DNA from: Verrucomicrobiales bacterium
Lineage (GTDB): Bacteria; Verrucomicrobiota; Verrucomicrobiia; Limisphaerales; JAQGOV01
Length of the DNA: 45,701 nucleotides
Assembly: GCA_028293425.1 (NCBI GenBank)
Contig: JAQGOV010000105.1
Span: forward strand, 1-45,701
Direction: 5' to 3'
The notes below the pieces were generated by a model. That model was not told the DNA's origin, ran no database searches, and saw only the letters and a list, made by a program, of their open reading frames with translations. Positions 45,029 through 45,701 of this stretch are shown one piece after another; position 1 is the first letter of the stretch; each line of letters starts with the position of its first letter. The position numbers were made by a program, and so were the translations under genes.

Positions 45029-45133
45029 GTTTTCGCCAAAAAGGCTGGGTGGCTCGGCGCGACGTCCCGAGCATACCCTCGGCGATCTGTGACGGATGTC
45101 GCAACAACGCCAGACGGCCTTTTTCGCGAAAAC
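45029..45133. repeat. Long imperfect inverted repeat upstream of groES
   Basis: GTTTTCGCCAAAAAGGC (45029-45045) and GCCTTTTTCGCGAAAAC (45117-45133) are inverted copies with one mismatch in 17, separated by 71 bases. The right arm contains the perfect palindrome TTTTCGCGAAAA, and the loop has a smaller GCTCGG/CCGAGC stem. A weak promoter, TTGGCG-16 bp-TATTTC on the minus strand, overlaps the left arm. It could be an operator pair for a heat-shock repressor, or an RNA structure. Confidence 0.6.
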
Positions 45134-45436
45134 TCCCCATCCTGTAATGGTCTAGGTTTTCAACGGTTCATTCACTGTTCACTTCACCAACGGGAGCCTT
45201 CATCGTTTTAGAACGGGCTCTCAGAGGACGGCCTCTTGGAAATTTTGCGGGGTTGAGCTGGAGAGCATTCCGAAATGGGGACCACTTTGAGTGGGGTCAG
45301 TTCCCGGGCTAAATCTCTCGCGTGCTGCTGGGTCGCAGAATCGGTTCTTCAGCGGGGTTGCCCCAACTTCCGCGTCTTTGCCGTCTGTTAACTAAACACT
45401 CTGGCCTTCCCCTATGCTTAGCAAGTTATATCCGGG
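45134..45436. other. Intergenic stretch of mixed origin, no gene
   Basis: No credible gene is seen in these ~300 bp. The words GGGGACCACTTTGAGTGGGGTC around 45279-45300 form a partly self-complementary motif of the kind found at ends of old insertion sequences, but no transposase is present. The remnant of a cupin gene follows. Confidence 0.4.
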
Positions 45437-45510
45437 AATACTTTCTGGACCCGAAGCAATTGCCGCCGGAGTTGGAGGTCAAGGAATGGCCGCCCAAGCA
45501 GCAGGGTTGA
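45437..45510 (+). pseudogene. Remnant of the 3' end of a second cupin gene
   Basis: The frame encodes 'DPKQLPPELEVKEWPPKQQG' and a stop. This matches the end of the cupin gene at 42010-42468 ('DPKKLPPELEGKEWPPKQP') over its last ~18 residues with few changes, and the DNA is also similar (GAGTTGGAGG.CAAGGAATGGCCGCC). Upstream the similarity stops, so only the tail of a paralogue remains. It has diverged, so the duplication is not very recent. Confidence 0.7.
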
Positions 45511-45581
45511 AGTTTGGATGACGAAATCAGGAATCTTTTTCCTTTTGCGAACTATGCCCCTTTTTGCGGCCAATCCCGCTT

Positions 45582-45700
45582 CGTCATTCGTCATTCGTCA
45601 TTCGTCATTCGTCATTCGTCATTCGTCATTCGTCATTCGTCATTCGTCATTCGTCATTCGTCATTCGTCATTCGTCATTCGTCATTCGTCATTCGTCATT
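45582..45700 (+). repeat. Heptanucleotide tandem array (CGTCATT)17
   Basis: Seventeen perfect, uninterrupted copies of the 7-base unit CGTCATT run to within one base of the window edge, 119 bp in all; the array may continue outside. Seven-base units in a non-coding setting can vary in number by slippage. The unit is the core of the 'TTTCGTCATT' direct repeats that bracket the toxin-antitoxin-like cassette 4 kb away. Confidence 0.97.
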
Positions 45701-45701
45701 A

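Noticed and set aside
44979-45060. CIRCE element upstream of groES
   Set aside because: The TTAGCACTC-N9-GAGTGCTAA pattern is absent; only an unrelated inverted repeat is there.
45582-45701. CRISPR array
   Set aside because: The repeats are 7-base tandem units with no spacers, and no cas gene is in the window.

Overview
The window looks like a chromosomal segment of a free-living Verrucomicrobiota bacterium, most like the Pedosphaera/Limisphaerales group. The clues are two secreted PVC-type beta-propeller 'membrane-bound dehydrogenases', a type II secretion pseudopilin with an 'FIDGH' tail, RCC1-type and lamin/carbohydrate-like secreted proteins ending in 'FYR.R' tails, a DUF5069 protein, and a general scarcity of Shine-Dalgarno sequences. 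Taxonomy is inferred from gene content only. I saw no rRNA, tRNA, CRISPR array, transposase or complete prophage.

Layout. 1-2256 (+): two metallo-beta-lactamase-fold enzymes, a partial UlaG-like one and a beta-CASP/RMMBL RNase-like one. 2253-7747 (-): a tight cluster of exported proteins (neutral-ceramidase-like hydrolase, heme-binding PVC dehydrogenase, MetX-like alpha/beta hydrolase). 7881-8835 (-): a GbsR/MarR-like repressor and a DCC-type thiol-disulfide oxidoreductase that share two near-identical 20-bp palindromes. 9093-15168: two glycosyltransferases, a winged-helix-like small protein, glnE and a CPBP protease. 15357-22177: a low-complexity small ORF, a second PVC propeller protein without cytochrome c, a frameshifted secreted protein and a 13-14-repeat RCC1 protein. 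22836-25199: thiD, an exported sugar isomerase/epimerase-like protein and an SPW membrane protein. 25516-29868: a giant eukaryote-AGL-like glycogen debranching enzyme (GH13 plus GH133). 29906-31188: a small lipoprotein and a pseudopilin. 31216-35822 (-): a complete branched-chain amino-acid ABC transporter, livKHMGF. 36026-40333: DUF5069, then purF and purL (-). 40734-42468: a small conserved protein, a toxin-antitoxin-like pair and a cupin. 42481-44978 (-): groES, groEL and a stress protein. 45000-45701: intergenic sequence with a long inverted repeat, a cupin-gene remnant and 17 perfect CGTCATT heptamers.

How it fits together. Most is core or secretory metabolism: nitrogen regulation (glnE), purine synthesis, thiamine salvage, glycogen breakdown, amino-acid uptake and heat-shock chaperones. 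The accessory signals are the repressor/DCC pair, the toxin-antitoxin-like cassette (its promoter carries a perfect palindrome inside the -35/-10 spacer, and it is bracketed by 20-bp direct repeats), and the degenerate repeat-rich end of the window. No single block is clearly an undescribed multi-gene system; the cassette at 41013-41937 is the best candidate for new biology.
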